DNA of 64,000 nucleotides, from positions 1 through 64,000 of the forward strand of contig CAJONB010000007.1 in assembly GCA_905235715.1 (NCBI GenBank), written 5' to 3'. This DNA comes from an uncultured Ruminococcus sp. (GTDB lineage Bacteria; Bacillota; Clostridia; Oscillospirales; Acutalibacteraceae). The notes under the pieces are model-generated. The model ran no database searches. It saw only the letters and a list, made by a program, of their open reading frames with translations, and was not told where the DNA came from. Below, in pieces: positions 33,400 through 42,105 of this stretch; position 1 is the first letter of the stretch, and every line of letters starts with the position of its first letter. Position numbers and translations under genes: made by a program.

Positions 33400-35943
33400 A
33401 TGAAATTATTAGTTGTCGACGGAAACAGCATACTTAACCGCGCGTTCTACGGTATTAAGCCGCTGACCACGAAGGACGGTCAGTTTACCAATGCGATTTA
33501 CGGCTTTATGACCATGCTTGAGCGCATGAAAGCGGACGTACAGCCCGACGCTGTGGCGATTGCCTTTGACTTGAAAGCAAAAACCTTTCGTCATGAAATG
33601 TATGATTTATATAAGGCGAACCGCAAGGGAATGCCGGAGGAGCTGCATCAGCAGATGGCGCCGCTCAAGGAGTTGCTCGCGGATCTCGGCTATACCATCG
33701 TGACCTGCGAGGGGTATGAGGCGGACGATATACTCGGCACACTATCCAAGGCGTGCGCCGACAGCGGCAACACCTGCGTCATCGCGACAGGCGACCGCGA
33801 CAGTCTGCAGCTTGTGAATGACAGCGTATCGGTGCGGCTGGCGAAGAATCTCAACGGTACAATGCTGTATACGCCCGAGGTTGTTGAGCAGGAATACGGC
33901 GTACCGCCGAAAAAGCTCATTGAAATCAAGGCGATTCAGGGCGACAGCTCGGATAATATCCCCGGCGTTGCGGGAATCGGTCCCAAGGGCGCGACCGAGC
34001 TGATTCAGAAGTACGGAGACCTTGACGGTGTTTACGCGCATATCGACGACCCCGACATCAAGCCGGGAATGCGCAATAAGCTGGAAGCGTCCAAGGATAA
34101 CGCTTACCTCAGCCGCAAGCTCGGTGAAATCTGCCTTGACGCGCCGGTTAATACCGACCTCTCTGCATATACGGTGGGCGAGGGGGATAAAGCCGCCGCG
34201 GCACGGCTGATGGCACGGCTGGAGCTGTTCTCGCTGATGAAAAAATTCGATTTGGAAATCACCGAAACCAAAGAGGTTCAGCAGGAGGAGCAGCGCGTAT
34301 TCCAAACAGAATCGCTGTCGGGCGAGGCGCTCAAAGCGTTTCTCGGCAAATGTAATGAGCTGTATCTCAGCATTGATTTTAATGAACACAAAGCTTATAT
34401 TTCTACAGAAGAATTATTATATATTGTAGAGGGTGAGGATAACCTCAAAACGATTCTCGGAGCGGGGAAAAAGCTCTATACCGATAACGCGAAGCCGATT
34501 TTCGCTTATTGCGACAAGGTGGGTATCGACTGTAATGTTGCGTTTGATATTTCCCTCGCGGCGTATTTGCTCAGTCCGTCGTCCTCAAGCTATGAGCTTG
34601 ACCGCTTGTGTGCAGAGTACAGTATTCCCGTGGCTAAATCCGACGGTGACGACAGCCTTTCTTATCTCTATGCGATTCCCGCACTGTGCAGTCGGTTGGC
34701 GGATGATATCAAGGACATTGCCGAGGATAAGCTGCTGTATGAGATGGAGATTCCACTTGCACACGTTTTGGCGCGTATGGAAAATATCGGCTTTGAGGTC
34801 GATGTAGAGGGCATCCGCGCCTACGGAGAACAGTTGGAAAAAGAGGTCAGGGAGCTGCAGCAGTCCATCTATGACGATGTGGGCTACGAGTTCAATATCA
34901 ACTCGCCCAAGCAACTGGCGACCGCCCTCTTTGAGGAGCTGAATCTGCCGCCGCGCAAAAAGACGAAAAGCGGCTATTCGACGAACGCGGAGGTTCTGGA
35001 GAGCCTGATTGGATTCCATCCCGTTATCGAAAAAATCCTTGAATACCGCACTGTGGCAAAGCTGAAATCCACCTACTGTGATTCGCTGATTGATAAGGTC
35101 GCGGACGACGGTCGGATCCACTCGTCCTTTAACCAAACCGAAACCCGCACGGGACGTATCAGCTCGACCGAGCCGAATCTCCAGAATATCCCTGTCCGTA
35201 CCGAGCGCGGCAGAGAATTCCGTCGCTTTTTCAGAGCGAAGGAGGGCTGTGTACTGGTGGACGCGGACTACTCGCAGATTGAGCTGAGGGTGCTGGCGCA
35301 CATTTCGGACGACGAAAATATGCGAAAGGCGTTCACGGAAAATATCGATATCCACACCGTGACCGCGTCGGAGGTGTTCCATGTATCGATTGACGAGGTG
35401 ACGCCGCTGATGCGTTCGCGTGCCAAGGCGGTCAACTTCGGTATCGTTTACGGTATCGGCGCATTTTCGCTTTCAAAGGATATCGGCGTCAGTATGCGTG
35501 AGGCGCAGAAATATATCGAGAATTATCTCGCGCATTTCAGCGCGATTGACCAATATATGAAAGAGGTTATCGAGAAAGCGAAGGTCGACGGTTATGTCAC
35601 GACCCTTGAGGGCAGACGCAGATATTTGCCCGAGCTTTCCGCATCAAACCGCAATACCCGCGCCTTCGGCGAGCGCGTCGCGCGTAATGCGCCGATTCAG
35701 GGTACCGCGGCGGACATCATCAAAATCGCGATGGTTCATGTGGATGAACGCCTGAAAAGAGAGGGCTTGTCCGCACGGCTGATTTTGCAGGTTCACGACG
35801 AGCTGATTGTCGAAGCGCCCGCGTATGAGATGATGCAGGTCGCGATGCTGCTGCAGGAAGAGATGGAAAATGCCGTCCATCTCAGCGTTCCTCTTGTCGC
35901 AGAGGCGGCAATGGGCGAGACGTGGTATGATGCGAAAGGTTAG
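33400..35943 (+). CDS. polA: DNA polymerase I
   Basis: An 847-residue repair and Okazaki-processing polymerase. The N-terminal 5'-3' exonuclease domain (LLVVDGNSILNRAFYG, then SSDNIPGVAGIGPKGA) is followed by a 3'-5' exonuclease-like domain in which the proofreading DxE motif is not evident (SIDFNEHK), and a family A polymerase domain (DADYSQIELRVLAHIS, RSRAKAVNFGIVYGIG, QVHDELIVE). The ATG at 33400 has AGGAG 6 bases upstream. It heads a run of close-set genes through DUF896. Confidence 0.96.
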   Translation: MKLLVVDGNSILNRAFYGIKPLTTKDGQFTNAIYGFMTMLERMKADVQPDAVAIAFDLKAKTFRHEMYDLYKANRKGMPEELHQQMAPLKELLADLGYTIVTCEGYEADDILGTLSKACADSGNTCVIATGDRDSLQLVNDSVSVRLAKNLNGTMLYTPEVVEQEYGVPPKKLIEIKAIQGDSSDNIPGVAGIGPKGATELIQKYGDLDGVYAHIDDPDIKPGMRNKLEASKDNAYLSRKLGEICLDAPVNTDLSAYTVGEGDKAAAARLMARLELFSLMKKFDLEITETKEVQQEEQRVFQTESLSGEALKAFLGKCNELYLSIDFNEHKAYISTEELLYIVEGEDNLKTILGAGKKLYTDNAKPIFAYCDKVGIDCNVAFDISLAAYLLSPSSSSYELDRLCAEYSIPVAKSDGDDSLSYLYAIPALCSRLADDIKDIAEDKLLYEMEIPLAHVLARMENIGFEVDVEGIRAYGEQLEKEVRELQQSIYDDVGYEFNINSPKQLATALFEELNLPPRKKTKSGYSTNAEVLESLIGFHPVIEKILEYRTVAKLKSTYCDSLIDKVADDGRIHSSFNQTETRTGRISSTEPNLQNIPVRTERGREFRRFFRAKEGCVLVDADYSQIELRVLAHISDDENMRKAFTENIDIHTVTASEVFHVSIDEVTPLMRSRAKAVNFGIVYGIGAFSLSKDIGVSMREAQKYIENYLAHFSAIDQYMKEVIEKAKVDGYVTTLEGRRRYLPELSASNRNTRAFGERVARNAPIQGTAADIIKIAMVHVDERLKREGLSARLILQVHDELIVEAPAYEMMQVAMLLQEEMENAVHLSVPLVAEAAMGETWYDAKG

Positions 35944-35992
35944 TTTTTGGTTGGTGGTTGGCAGCTTGTAGTTGATGGAACAGGAGGAAAAT

Positions 35993-36448
35993 ATGAAGAA
36001 AATATTGTTTGTCTGTACCGGGAATACCTGCCGCAGTCCGATGGCGGCTGTTATCTTCAATTCATTTGCGGCACAGAAAGGGCTGGATTATGTTGCCGAG
36101 AGTGCAGGAGTCGCCGCGATAGGGGACAGACCCGCCTCGGATAACGCAATAAAGGCGGTCGCGGAAATCGGTCTGGATTTGAGCGCGCACCGCACGCGTT
36201 TTTTGCCGTCGTTAAATCTCAACGACTATGATTTGTTTATCGGTCTTAATGACGAGCATGTTGAAATCATGCGCTCTATGGGGATTCCCGATGATATGCT
36301 CAGGGTTCTGCACCGCGCGCCGAATGTGGACGATATCTATGACCTCAGACAGGGTATCGTCGACCCCTACGGCGGGGATATCAACGCCTACCGCAAGTGC
36401 CGCGATGAAATTACCGGCGCGGTCAAGCTGTTGATAACGACGCTATGA
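35993..36448 (+). CDS. low-molecular-weight protein-tyrosine-phosphatase
   Basis: A 151-residue cytoplasmic phosphatase. The P-loop CTGNTCRS (CX5R-S) is at residues 9-16 and the general-acid loop is DPYGG near residue 122. These enzymes dephosphorylate tyrosine or arginine on proteins, often in polysaccharide or stress control. The ATG at 35993 follows AGGAGG. The stop overlaps the rimI start (ATGA). Confidence 0.92.
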   Translation: MKKILFVCTGNTCRSPMAAVIFNSFAAQKGLDYVAESAGVAAIGDRPASDNAIKAVAEIGLDLSAHRTRFLPSLNLNDYDLFIGLNDEHVEIMRSMGIPDDMLRVLHRAPNVDDIYDLRQGIVDPYGGDINAYRKCRDEITGAVKLLITTL

Positions 36449-36888
36449 TTCTGTGTAAAATGCAGCCCTCGCATATAGGGGGCGTGAAGCTTTTGCTTGA
36501 TAGCTGCTTCGGAGAGAGCACGTGGTCGGCGGAGAGTATCCGCTCGCAGTTGGATAAAACGGATTCCTACTGCGCGGTTGCGGTGGACGAGGACGTTGTT
36601 GTCGGCTATATTGCCTTTGAGGTGATTACCGATGAGGGCAGTATTGTCGAACTGGCGGTCGACCCGAAGCACCGCCGTAAGGGCGTCGGAAAAAAGCTTG
36701 TCGAGCTGATGCTGACATCCTGCAGCGGCGTAAAGACAGTGTGCCTCGAGGTGCGCGTATCCAATACCGCCGCAAGGGCGCTGTATCAGGCACTTGGCTT
36801 TCAGCCGATTTCCGTCAGGAAGAATTACTACGATTATCCGCGCGAGGACGCAGTGATTATGATTAAGCAATTACAAGAAGGTACATGA
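36445..36888 (+). CDS. rimI: ribosomal protein S18 alanine N-acetyltransferase-type GNAT
   Basis: A 147-residue GNAT acetyltransferase with the acetyl-CoA loop VDPKHRRKGVGKKLV and the LEVRVSNTAARALYQALGF signature typical of RimI. Its place directly before tsaD is the standard context of rimI in Firmicutes (often tsaE-tsaB-rimI-tsaD). tsaE and tsaB are not next to it here. Confidence 0.9.
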   Translation: MILCKMQPSHIGGVKLLLDSCFGESTWSAESIRSQLDKTDSYCAVAVDEDVVVGYIAFEVITDEGSIVELAVDPKHRRKGVGKKLVELMLTSCSGVKTVCLEVRVSNTAARALYQALGFQPISVRKNYYDYPREDAVIMIKQLQEGT

Positions 36889-37904
36889 ATGAAGATACTT
36901 GCAATTGAAAGCAGCTGTGACGAAACCGCCGCGGCTGTGGTCGAGGACGGCAGAAACGTCCTATCCAATATTGTCGCATCACAGGTGGAGGAGCATAAGC
37001 TTTACGGCGGGGTCGTGCCGGAGATCGCCTCCAGAAAACATATTGAAAAGATCAACTCGGCGTGGTCGACGAGGCGTTAAACGCCGCAGCTTGTACCATC
37101 GACGATATTGACGCGGTGGCTGTGACCTACGCGCCGGGTCTGATTGGGGCGTTGCTGGTAGGGGTGAACTTTGCGAAAGGCTTTGCGCTTGCGGCGAATA
37201 AGCCGCTGATTCCCGTACATCATCTGCGCGCGCATATTGCGTCTAATTATATTTCCCACAAAGAATTAAAACCGCCCTTTTTATGCTTGGTCGTATCGGG
37301 CGGTCACAGTCATATTGTCGAGGTGCGCGATTACACCGATATGAAGGTGATCGGGCGTACCCGCGATGATGCGGCGGGCGAGGCGTTTGATAAGGCTGCG
37401 CGCGCCATGGGGATTCCGTATCCCGGCGGCGTAGAGCTGGATAAAATAGCGGAAACGGGGGATGAAAACGCGTTTACTCTCCCGCGTCCGAGGGTTGACG
37501 GCTCGCTGTATGATTTCTCCTTCTCCGGGTTGAAAACCGCTGTCATCAATCTGCTGCATAACAAACAGCAGAAGGGTGAGGAATACTCTGTGCCCGACGT
37601 GTGCGCTTCGTATCGCAGGGCGGTGGTGAACTGTCTTGCGGATAACTTTTTGCTTGCGGCTCAGGATTTGGGATATACTACCCTTGTGATTGCGGGCGGT
37701 GTTTCGGCAAATTCACTCCTCAGAAGAGAATTGCAAAAGCGGTGCGAGGGAAAGTATCGGCTTTATATGCCCGAAAAAACGCTTTGCGGTGATAACGGCG
37801 CGATGGTAGGCGCGCAGGCTTACTATGAGTATCTTGCGGGACACCTCGCGAAGTCCGATTTGAATGCTGTTGCCACCCTGCCCATCAGTGAAAATCTATT
37901 TTAA
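36889..37904 (+). pseudogene. tsaD: tRNA N6-threonylcarbamoyladenosine transferase TsaD, frameshifted near residue 57
   Basis: TsaD makes the universal t6A37 modification of ANN-decoding tRNAs and is essential in most bacteria. The first frame gives a correct N-terminus ([19 protein letters not shown] through [11 protein letters not shown]) and then stops at 37080. The family sequence resumes at 37062 in another frame ([21 protein letters not shown]) and runs to 37904, including the metal motif HHLRAH and SGGHSHIVEV. Alignment suggests a two-base gain (or one-base loss) near 37060. Because the gene should be essential, a sequencing or assembly error is the first suspicion. Confidence 0.85.
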
Positions 37905-37917
37905 CAGAGGATTTTGT

Positions 37918-39279
37918 ATGACCCGTATATTCCGGTTAACCGCTCTGATCCTGTCTGTTCTGACGCTCTCTATGGCGCTCTGCTCCTGTGGGATAACCGA
38001 AATCTTCAAACAGGAGCTTGATCTGCCGACTGTAACTCCCAGAGGAATTCCCGAGACCGTCAGCAAGGACTATATCAATCTGAATCAAAATGAATCTAAC
38101 GCGTCGTCCTACTATACGCCCGTGCATCCGCGGCACTCCTACGCGATGCTTTCCGAGGGTCAGCAGGCGCTGTATGATTTGCTCTACGACAGTGTGCGGG
38201 AAGTGTACCCGGACACGGATGACGGCGAGGAGCTGTATAAAACCCGTCAGGTTATCGTGGAGGACTATGTGCTGTCGGTTGCGGATATCCGTGTAGCGGC
38301 AAAGGCGCTGTATGACGATAATCCTGATATATTCTGGCTGTCCAGCACGATTTATCAGTTGACGGATAAAAGTGCGGGATATACGGCAGTGCAGATGCGC
38401 TCAATCTACGCGCCTGAGGAGATTCAGCGGATGCAGGAGGAAATCACATCCGTGATGGATGCGTTCTATGAGGAAATCCCATCGGAGCTGAGTGAATACG
38501 GCCGTGAGAAGTATGTACACGACTATATTATCAACAATTGTGAATATGATTCCGATGCCGCCGCAACGCAAACCTCAACCGACCGGATAGAGGAAGCGTA
38601 TTCCGTTTATGGCACGCTGGTGCTGCATAAGGCGGTCTGCGAGGGATATGCCCGCACGATGCAGCTACTGCTGTGCGGGGTAGGCATTGACTGCGTCGGC
38701 ATTACGGGAGTCGGCTGCGATACCGACGGAAACGAAGAATTGCACATGTGGGACGCGGTCAGTCTGGATGATAGCTGGTACTTTGTCGACCCTACATGGG
38801 ATGACCAGGATTATGACTACCGGCGGTATCAGTATTTCAATCTCGACGAGGAAACGATGGGAAAGGATCACCAGCCCTCGCGGCTGTTAAGCGAGCTTTC
38901 CGAGGCGGAAATCAACGGCGACGATACCTACAGCGCGGTTGCAATGAATATCTTTGTGCCCGAGTGTAATTCGACCTATTATCAGTATTATATCTATGAA
39001 TGTCCGCACTTGACTGATTATGAGGGCGAGGAAATTACGGACGGTATCTATCGCGCGGCGTACTATCAGGAGGAGTATATCAGCATATATATTGACCCTG
39101 ACGCGCTCGATTATGATGATTCGTTATCGTTGCTGTTCAGCGAATCCCCGCAGTATTTCTTCGACTATATCCGGCAGGTCAACGGCTGGCTCAGTGATTA
39201 TGAGATTGACGACAGCAACCTGATTTATTATAATAACAGGGAACGGAATGTCGTTACCGTGATGCTGAATTATTATTGA
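37918..39279 (+). CDS. lipoprotein with transglutaminase-like (cysteine protease-like) domain
   Basis: A 453-residue exported protein. The ATG at 37918 (AGAGGA upstream) yields a lipoprotein signal (LILSVLTLSMALCSC) with the lipobox Cys at about residue 25. The transglutaminase-like core (about 200-325) has the triad Cys in HKAVCEGYARTMQ, His in ELHMWDAV and Asp in YFVDPTWDD. The C-terminal 120 residues are acidic and Tyr-rich. Such proteins may process cell-wall or surface proteins. It lies between tsaD and ruvX in the same direction. Confidence 0.85.
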   Translation: MTRIFRLTALILSVLTLSMALCSCGITEIFKQELDLPTVTPRGIPETVSKDYINLNQNESNASSYYTPVHPRHSYAMLSEGQQALYDLLYDSVREVYPDTDDGEELYKTRQVIVEDYVLSVADIRVAAKALYDDNPDIFWLSSTIYQLTDKSAGYTAVQMRSIYAPEEIQRMQEEITSVMDAFYEEIPSELSEYGREKYVHDYIINNCEYDSDAAATQTSTDRIEEAYSVYGTLVLHKAVCEGYARTMQLLLCGVGIDCVGITGVGCDTDGNEELHMWDAVSLDDSWYFVDPTWDDQDYDYRRYQYFNLDEETMGKDHQPSRLLSELSEAEINGDDTYSAVAMNIFVPECNSTYYQYYIYECPHLTDYEGEEITDGIYRAAYYQEEYISIYIDPDALDYDDSLSLLFSESPQYFFDYIRQVNGWLSDYEIDDSNLIYYNNRERNVVTVMLNYY

Positions 39280-39289
39280 GGATGATTGT

Positions 39290-39703
39290 ATGACAGTGAT
39301 TTCAGTTGACCTCGGTCACGCCCGGACGGGTCTGGCGATATCCGACAACAGCGGATTTCTCGCCTCGTCGCTGTGTGTGATTGAGGAACACAGCGACCAG
39401 CGGTTGGTGCAAAAGATTGCAACTAAGGTAAAGGAAAATCAGGCGGAGCTGGTTGTCGTCGGATTGCCGAAGAATATGGACGGAAGCGAGGGTGAAAGCG
39501 CCATTCGCGCGCGAAAGCTCGCCGCTCAAATCAGCGAGCTCAGCGGCGTTCCGTATGTGATGCAGGATGAGCGCGGTACCACCATCACCGCCCACGCTTA
39601 CCTCAGCGAAAAAGAGGTTTACGGTAAAAAACGCAAAAAACAGGTTGACGCCGTAGCGGCGTCCATAATATTACAGGACTATCTTGACAGTCGGAAAGGA
39701 TAA
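39290..39703 (+). CDS. ruvX: YqgF/RuvX family Holliday-junction resolvase-like RNase H-fold nuclease
   Basis: A 137-residue protein with the RNase H-like N-terminus ISVDLGHARTGLAISD, the conserved VVGLPKNMDGSEG and the QDERGTT motif with catalytic acidic residues. In E. coli YqgF takes part in 16S rRNA 5' processing; resolvase activity is also proposed. It starts 11 bases after the lipoprotein gene. Confidence 0.94.
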   Translation: MTVISVDLGHARTGLAISDNSGFLASSLCVIEEHSDQRLVQKIATKVKENQAELVVVGLPKNMDGSEGESAIRARKLAAQISELSGVPYVMQDERGTTITAHAYLSEKEVYGKKRKKQVDAVAASIILQDYLDSRKG

Positions 39704-39707
39704 TGAA

Positions 39708-39950
39708 ATGAACATTGAAGATATGAGCACGGATGAATTATTGCAGGAAATCAACGCCCTCGCTAAGAAGAAAAAGGAAGAGGGGCTGAACGAGGAAGAG
39801 GCAAAACGCCAGAAAGAGCTGTACTCCGTGTACTTAAAGGGCTTCCGCCAAAATTTCAAACAGCGGCTGGATAATATGGATGTGCGCTATCCCGACGGCT
39901 CTGTCAAATCGCTTAAAGAAGCGATGGAGGAAGGAAAAAAGAATCAATAA
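39708..39950 (+). CDS. DUF896 family protein (YnzC-like)
   Basis: An 80-residue soluble protein with the DUF896 pattern INALAKKKKEEGLNEEEAKR and LKGFRQNFKQRLDNMDV. B. subtilis YnzC is in the SOS-related yneA operon; the molecular function is not known. The ATG at 39708 has AAAGGA upstream. It ends the polA-started gene run; a terminator follows. Confidence 0.88.
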   Translation: MNIEDMSTDELLQEINALAKKKKEEGLNEEEAKRQKELYSVYLKGFRQNFKQRLDNMDVRYPDGSVKSLKEAMEEGKKNQ

Positions 39951-39962
39951 CCGGCTACATAA

Positions 39963-39996
39963 AAGCCCCGTCCTATCGTGTGATAAGACGGGGCTT
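39963..39996 (+). terminator. terminator after DUF896 gene
   Basis: AAGCCCCGTC and GACGGGGCTT arms form a strong stem, followed by a broken T-rich tract (GAGTTTATTTT). Confidence 0.75.
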
Positions 39997-40173
39997 GAGT
40001 TTATTTTAAATAAGGTTTGTCGCAAAATAAATTTTGCTCATTTTATATCCCTCAGTCTCGTCGTCGCTCGCCGTACTTGGTAAGGCCAGCCTAGCCGGCA
40101 GACCTTTGACCTCGTGTGGCGGCTCCTCCTCTCCCCAACACGCGGGGCGTGTCGGGGATCCCGAGCGCTGACA

Positions 40174-40194
40174 GCTCCCTTTAGACAAGGGAGC
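40174..40194. repeat. palindromic intergenic repeat (REP-like)
   Basis: GCTCCCTT and AAGGGAGC arms separated by 5 bases, within a 270-base non-coding stretch (39951-40222) that also holds other short G/C-rich palindromes. Similar hairpins recur at 8.9 and 42.0 kb. Confidence 0.45.
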
Positions 40195-40222
40195 CTTTAA
40201 AGCATCGCGCAGTCCTCTTTAT

Positions 40223-41878
40223 CTAAAGGGGGGATGTTTTGATTTTTGTCTGCCGGTTCAGCGCTTCGGTAATTGAAAGGAAGATGAAGAACAGCGGGGT
40301 GGTAATTGGTTGGTAGAGGTTGACGACCGACTGTACTGCATAGCAAATCACCGCGGACAGGAAAATCAGAAGGAGGGGATTTTCTTTTACGCGTCTGATA
40401 GCGCGTACCGTTACCGTGCCGAGCAGGGCAAGGTAGCTGAGCAGACCCAGCGCGCCCTGCGTAATCAGATAGTTGAGGAACTCGTTGTGGACGCAGTCGG
40501 TCGAGGTTTCGCCGAAGAGCGTCGTCATTTCGGGGAAGAACGGCTCCATGACCTTGTAGGCGGTGTCGGGTCCCGTGCCGAAGAGCTTATGGACAAAGCT
40601 CATGTCGCGGTACTGTTCCATGCTGTGAATCCAGTAGTAGCCTCGGTGGGTGCCCCAACGCTCGTTAAAGCGGAGCAGTCTGTTCAGATTGTCGCTCAGC
40701 TCAGCCTCGGGGTTGATGAAGGAATAGTAGATAACGGCTCCGATTGCGCCGAGAATAGCACAGGCTGTCAGCGTAATCAGGGCGATGATGATAGCTTTCT
40801 TCGGATAACGCGGCATCAGCTTCTTTTCAAACACCTGCATAAGCAGGAACAGGATTGCGAAAAGCGCTATCACCAAATATATTTTCCGGCTGTAAATCAG
40901 GAAGTTTTGGATGAATTCGAAGCCCTTACTGCGGTCGCCCATGAAAAAGGAGAACAGACGGAGCAGCTTGCCCGAACCGAAAAGAATCAGCATGGCAAGG
41001 AAATAGCGCTTGAGGGTCGTGTAGCTCCGCGCGGAAAAAATCATCATAACAGCGAGAATCACGCATAAGCCGAGAATACCCGAGGTGGAATCGGCGCACA
41101 GTAATCCGCAGTAGGCGAAGCAAATCGCTATGCCGCTGAGAATACGCATATAGCGCTTTTCAAACAGCACAAAGCACATCACCGCGACGGGCAGGAACAG
41201 GCACATAAAGGAGGATATCAGGTTTTTGTTGCCGAGGGTGCTGCCGAAATCCAGAATGACATTCGGCTTGCCCTGCTCGCCCTTGAACAAATCCCAGATA
41301 TCAAGGTAGCCGCTGTAAATGCCGAGGAAATCAAGGAAGAAATAGTTGACGATAGCGAGCAACGCGACAACAGAGGAAAAGACGAGATATATCGCAAGGA
41401 CATATTCCTTGAACACATAGCGCCGTGTGATTGCGAGATATACGAGCAGATAGACTGTCAACAGCAGCAAACCGTTGTTTCTGCCGCCGACGTTCAATCC
41501 GTATTCGTTTTGAATCAAGCCTAAAAATGCCGACTTAGAATAATCGGAAACCATTGTGGAGATTGCCGCAAAGCCGTAAAAGCATAAAAAGGAGATATCG
41601 GCAGGGGAGAGCGGCATAAAACGAAGGGTCGCTTTATGAATCCGCTTTTCCTCAAAATAATCCATCAGCGAGGCAATGACAACGGCGAGAATCATCACCG
41701 AGGACAACACCATATAAAGGATATATTTATCGGTGCGGGCGTTGGCATACTGGTTGGTGAGGAAGAACGGGAAGAAGCCGAACATCAGCATCAGATAGAT
41801 GCTGATAAGAAAGCCGGGCATTGTGCTGTGGCGGTACTGCGGTTCGCTTTTTGGTTGCTTTTGACGTGTATTTGACAT
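40223..41878 (-). CDS. O-antigen ligase / polymerase-like membrane protein
   Basis: A 551-residue protein with about 12 membrane spans and a large external loop at residues 390-470 (NRLLRFNERWGTHRGYYWIH, GTGPDTAYKVMEPFFPEMTT, VHNEFLNYLITQGALGLLSY). That loop pattern, with H-N-x-F-L-N followed by G-x-x-G, is the Wzy_C/O-antigen-ligase signature. In a Gram-positive it may ligate or polymerise a cell-wall glycan or be a general glycan transferase. It is a single gene with its own promoter. Confidence 0.85.
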   Translation of the reverse strand: MSNTRQKQPKSEPQYRHSTMPGFLISIYLMLMFGFFPFFLTNQYANARTDKYILYMVLSSVMILAVVIASLMDYFEEKRIHKATLRFMPLSPADISFLCFYGFAAISTMVSDYSKSAFLGLIQNEYGLNVGGRNNGLLLLTVYLLVYLAITRRYVFKEYVLAIYLVFSSVVALLAIVNYFFLDFLGIYSGYLDIWDLFKGEQGKPNVILDFGSTLGNKNLISSFMCLFLPVAVMCFVLFEKRYMRILSGIAICFAYCGLLCADSTSGILGLCVILAVMMIFSARSYTTLKRYFLAMLILFGSGKLLRLFSFFMGDRSKGFEFIQNFLIYSRKIYLVIALFAILFLLMQVFEKKLMPRYPKKAIIIALITLTACAILGAIGAVIYYSFINPEAELSDNLNRLLRFNERWGTHRGYYWIHSMEQYRDMSFVHKLFGTGPDTAYKVMEPFFPEMTTLFGETSTDCVHNEFLNYLITQGALGLLSYLALLGTVTVRAIRRVKENPLLLIFLSAVICYAVQSVVNLYQPITTPLFFIFLSITEALNRQTKIKTSPL

Positions 41879-41908
41879 AGATACCGTCCCTTAATAAAGT
41901 ATAGGCTT

Positions 41909-41937
41909 ATTGTAAATCAAAACGGCGGCGGTGTCAA
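41909..41937 (-). promoter_or_regulatory. sigma-70-type promoter of the O-antigen ligase-like gene
   Basis: Minus strand: TTGACA (41937-41932) and TACAAT (41914-41909), 17 bases apart. Confidence 0.8.
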
Positions 41938-42006
41938 TAAGGGGGAAATAGCACATGATTGCCGCAAACTACAGTCAGTCCTGTACTTTGCAAGGTAGCA
42001 GTCAAA

Positions 42007-42048
42007 CCCTCCCGGCACTTCGTGCCGCCTCCCTTAGCAGGGAGGGCG
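42007..42048. repeat. double palindromic repeat (REP-like)
   Basis: Two adjacent hairpins, CGGCAC/GTGCCG (42013-42027) and CCTCCC/GGGAGG (42028-42045), without a gene. It belongs with the other CTCCCT-type palindromes in the window. Confidence 0.5.
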
Positions 42049-42065
42049 ATGATTATTTACAGATG

Positions 42066-42099
42066 AAAAGCGGCTGTTCCTTGATGGAGCAGCCGCTTG
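42066..42099 (-). terminator. terminator after the P-type ATPase gene
   Basis: On the minus strand AAGCGGCTG pairs with CAGCCGCTT, followed by TTC. It is 10 bases past the stop. Confidence 0.8.
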
Positions 42100-42105
42100 T
42101 TGCTA

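Noticed and set aside
37054..37070. Programmed frameshift in tsaD
   Set aside because: No slippery run or stimulatory structure is seen, and the family is not known for recoding.
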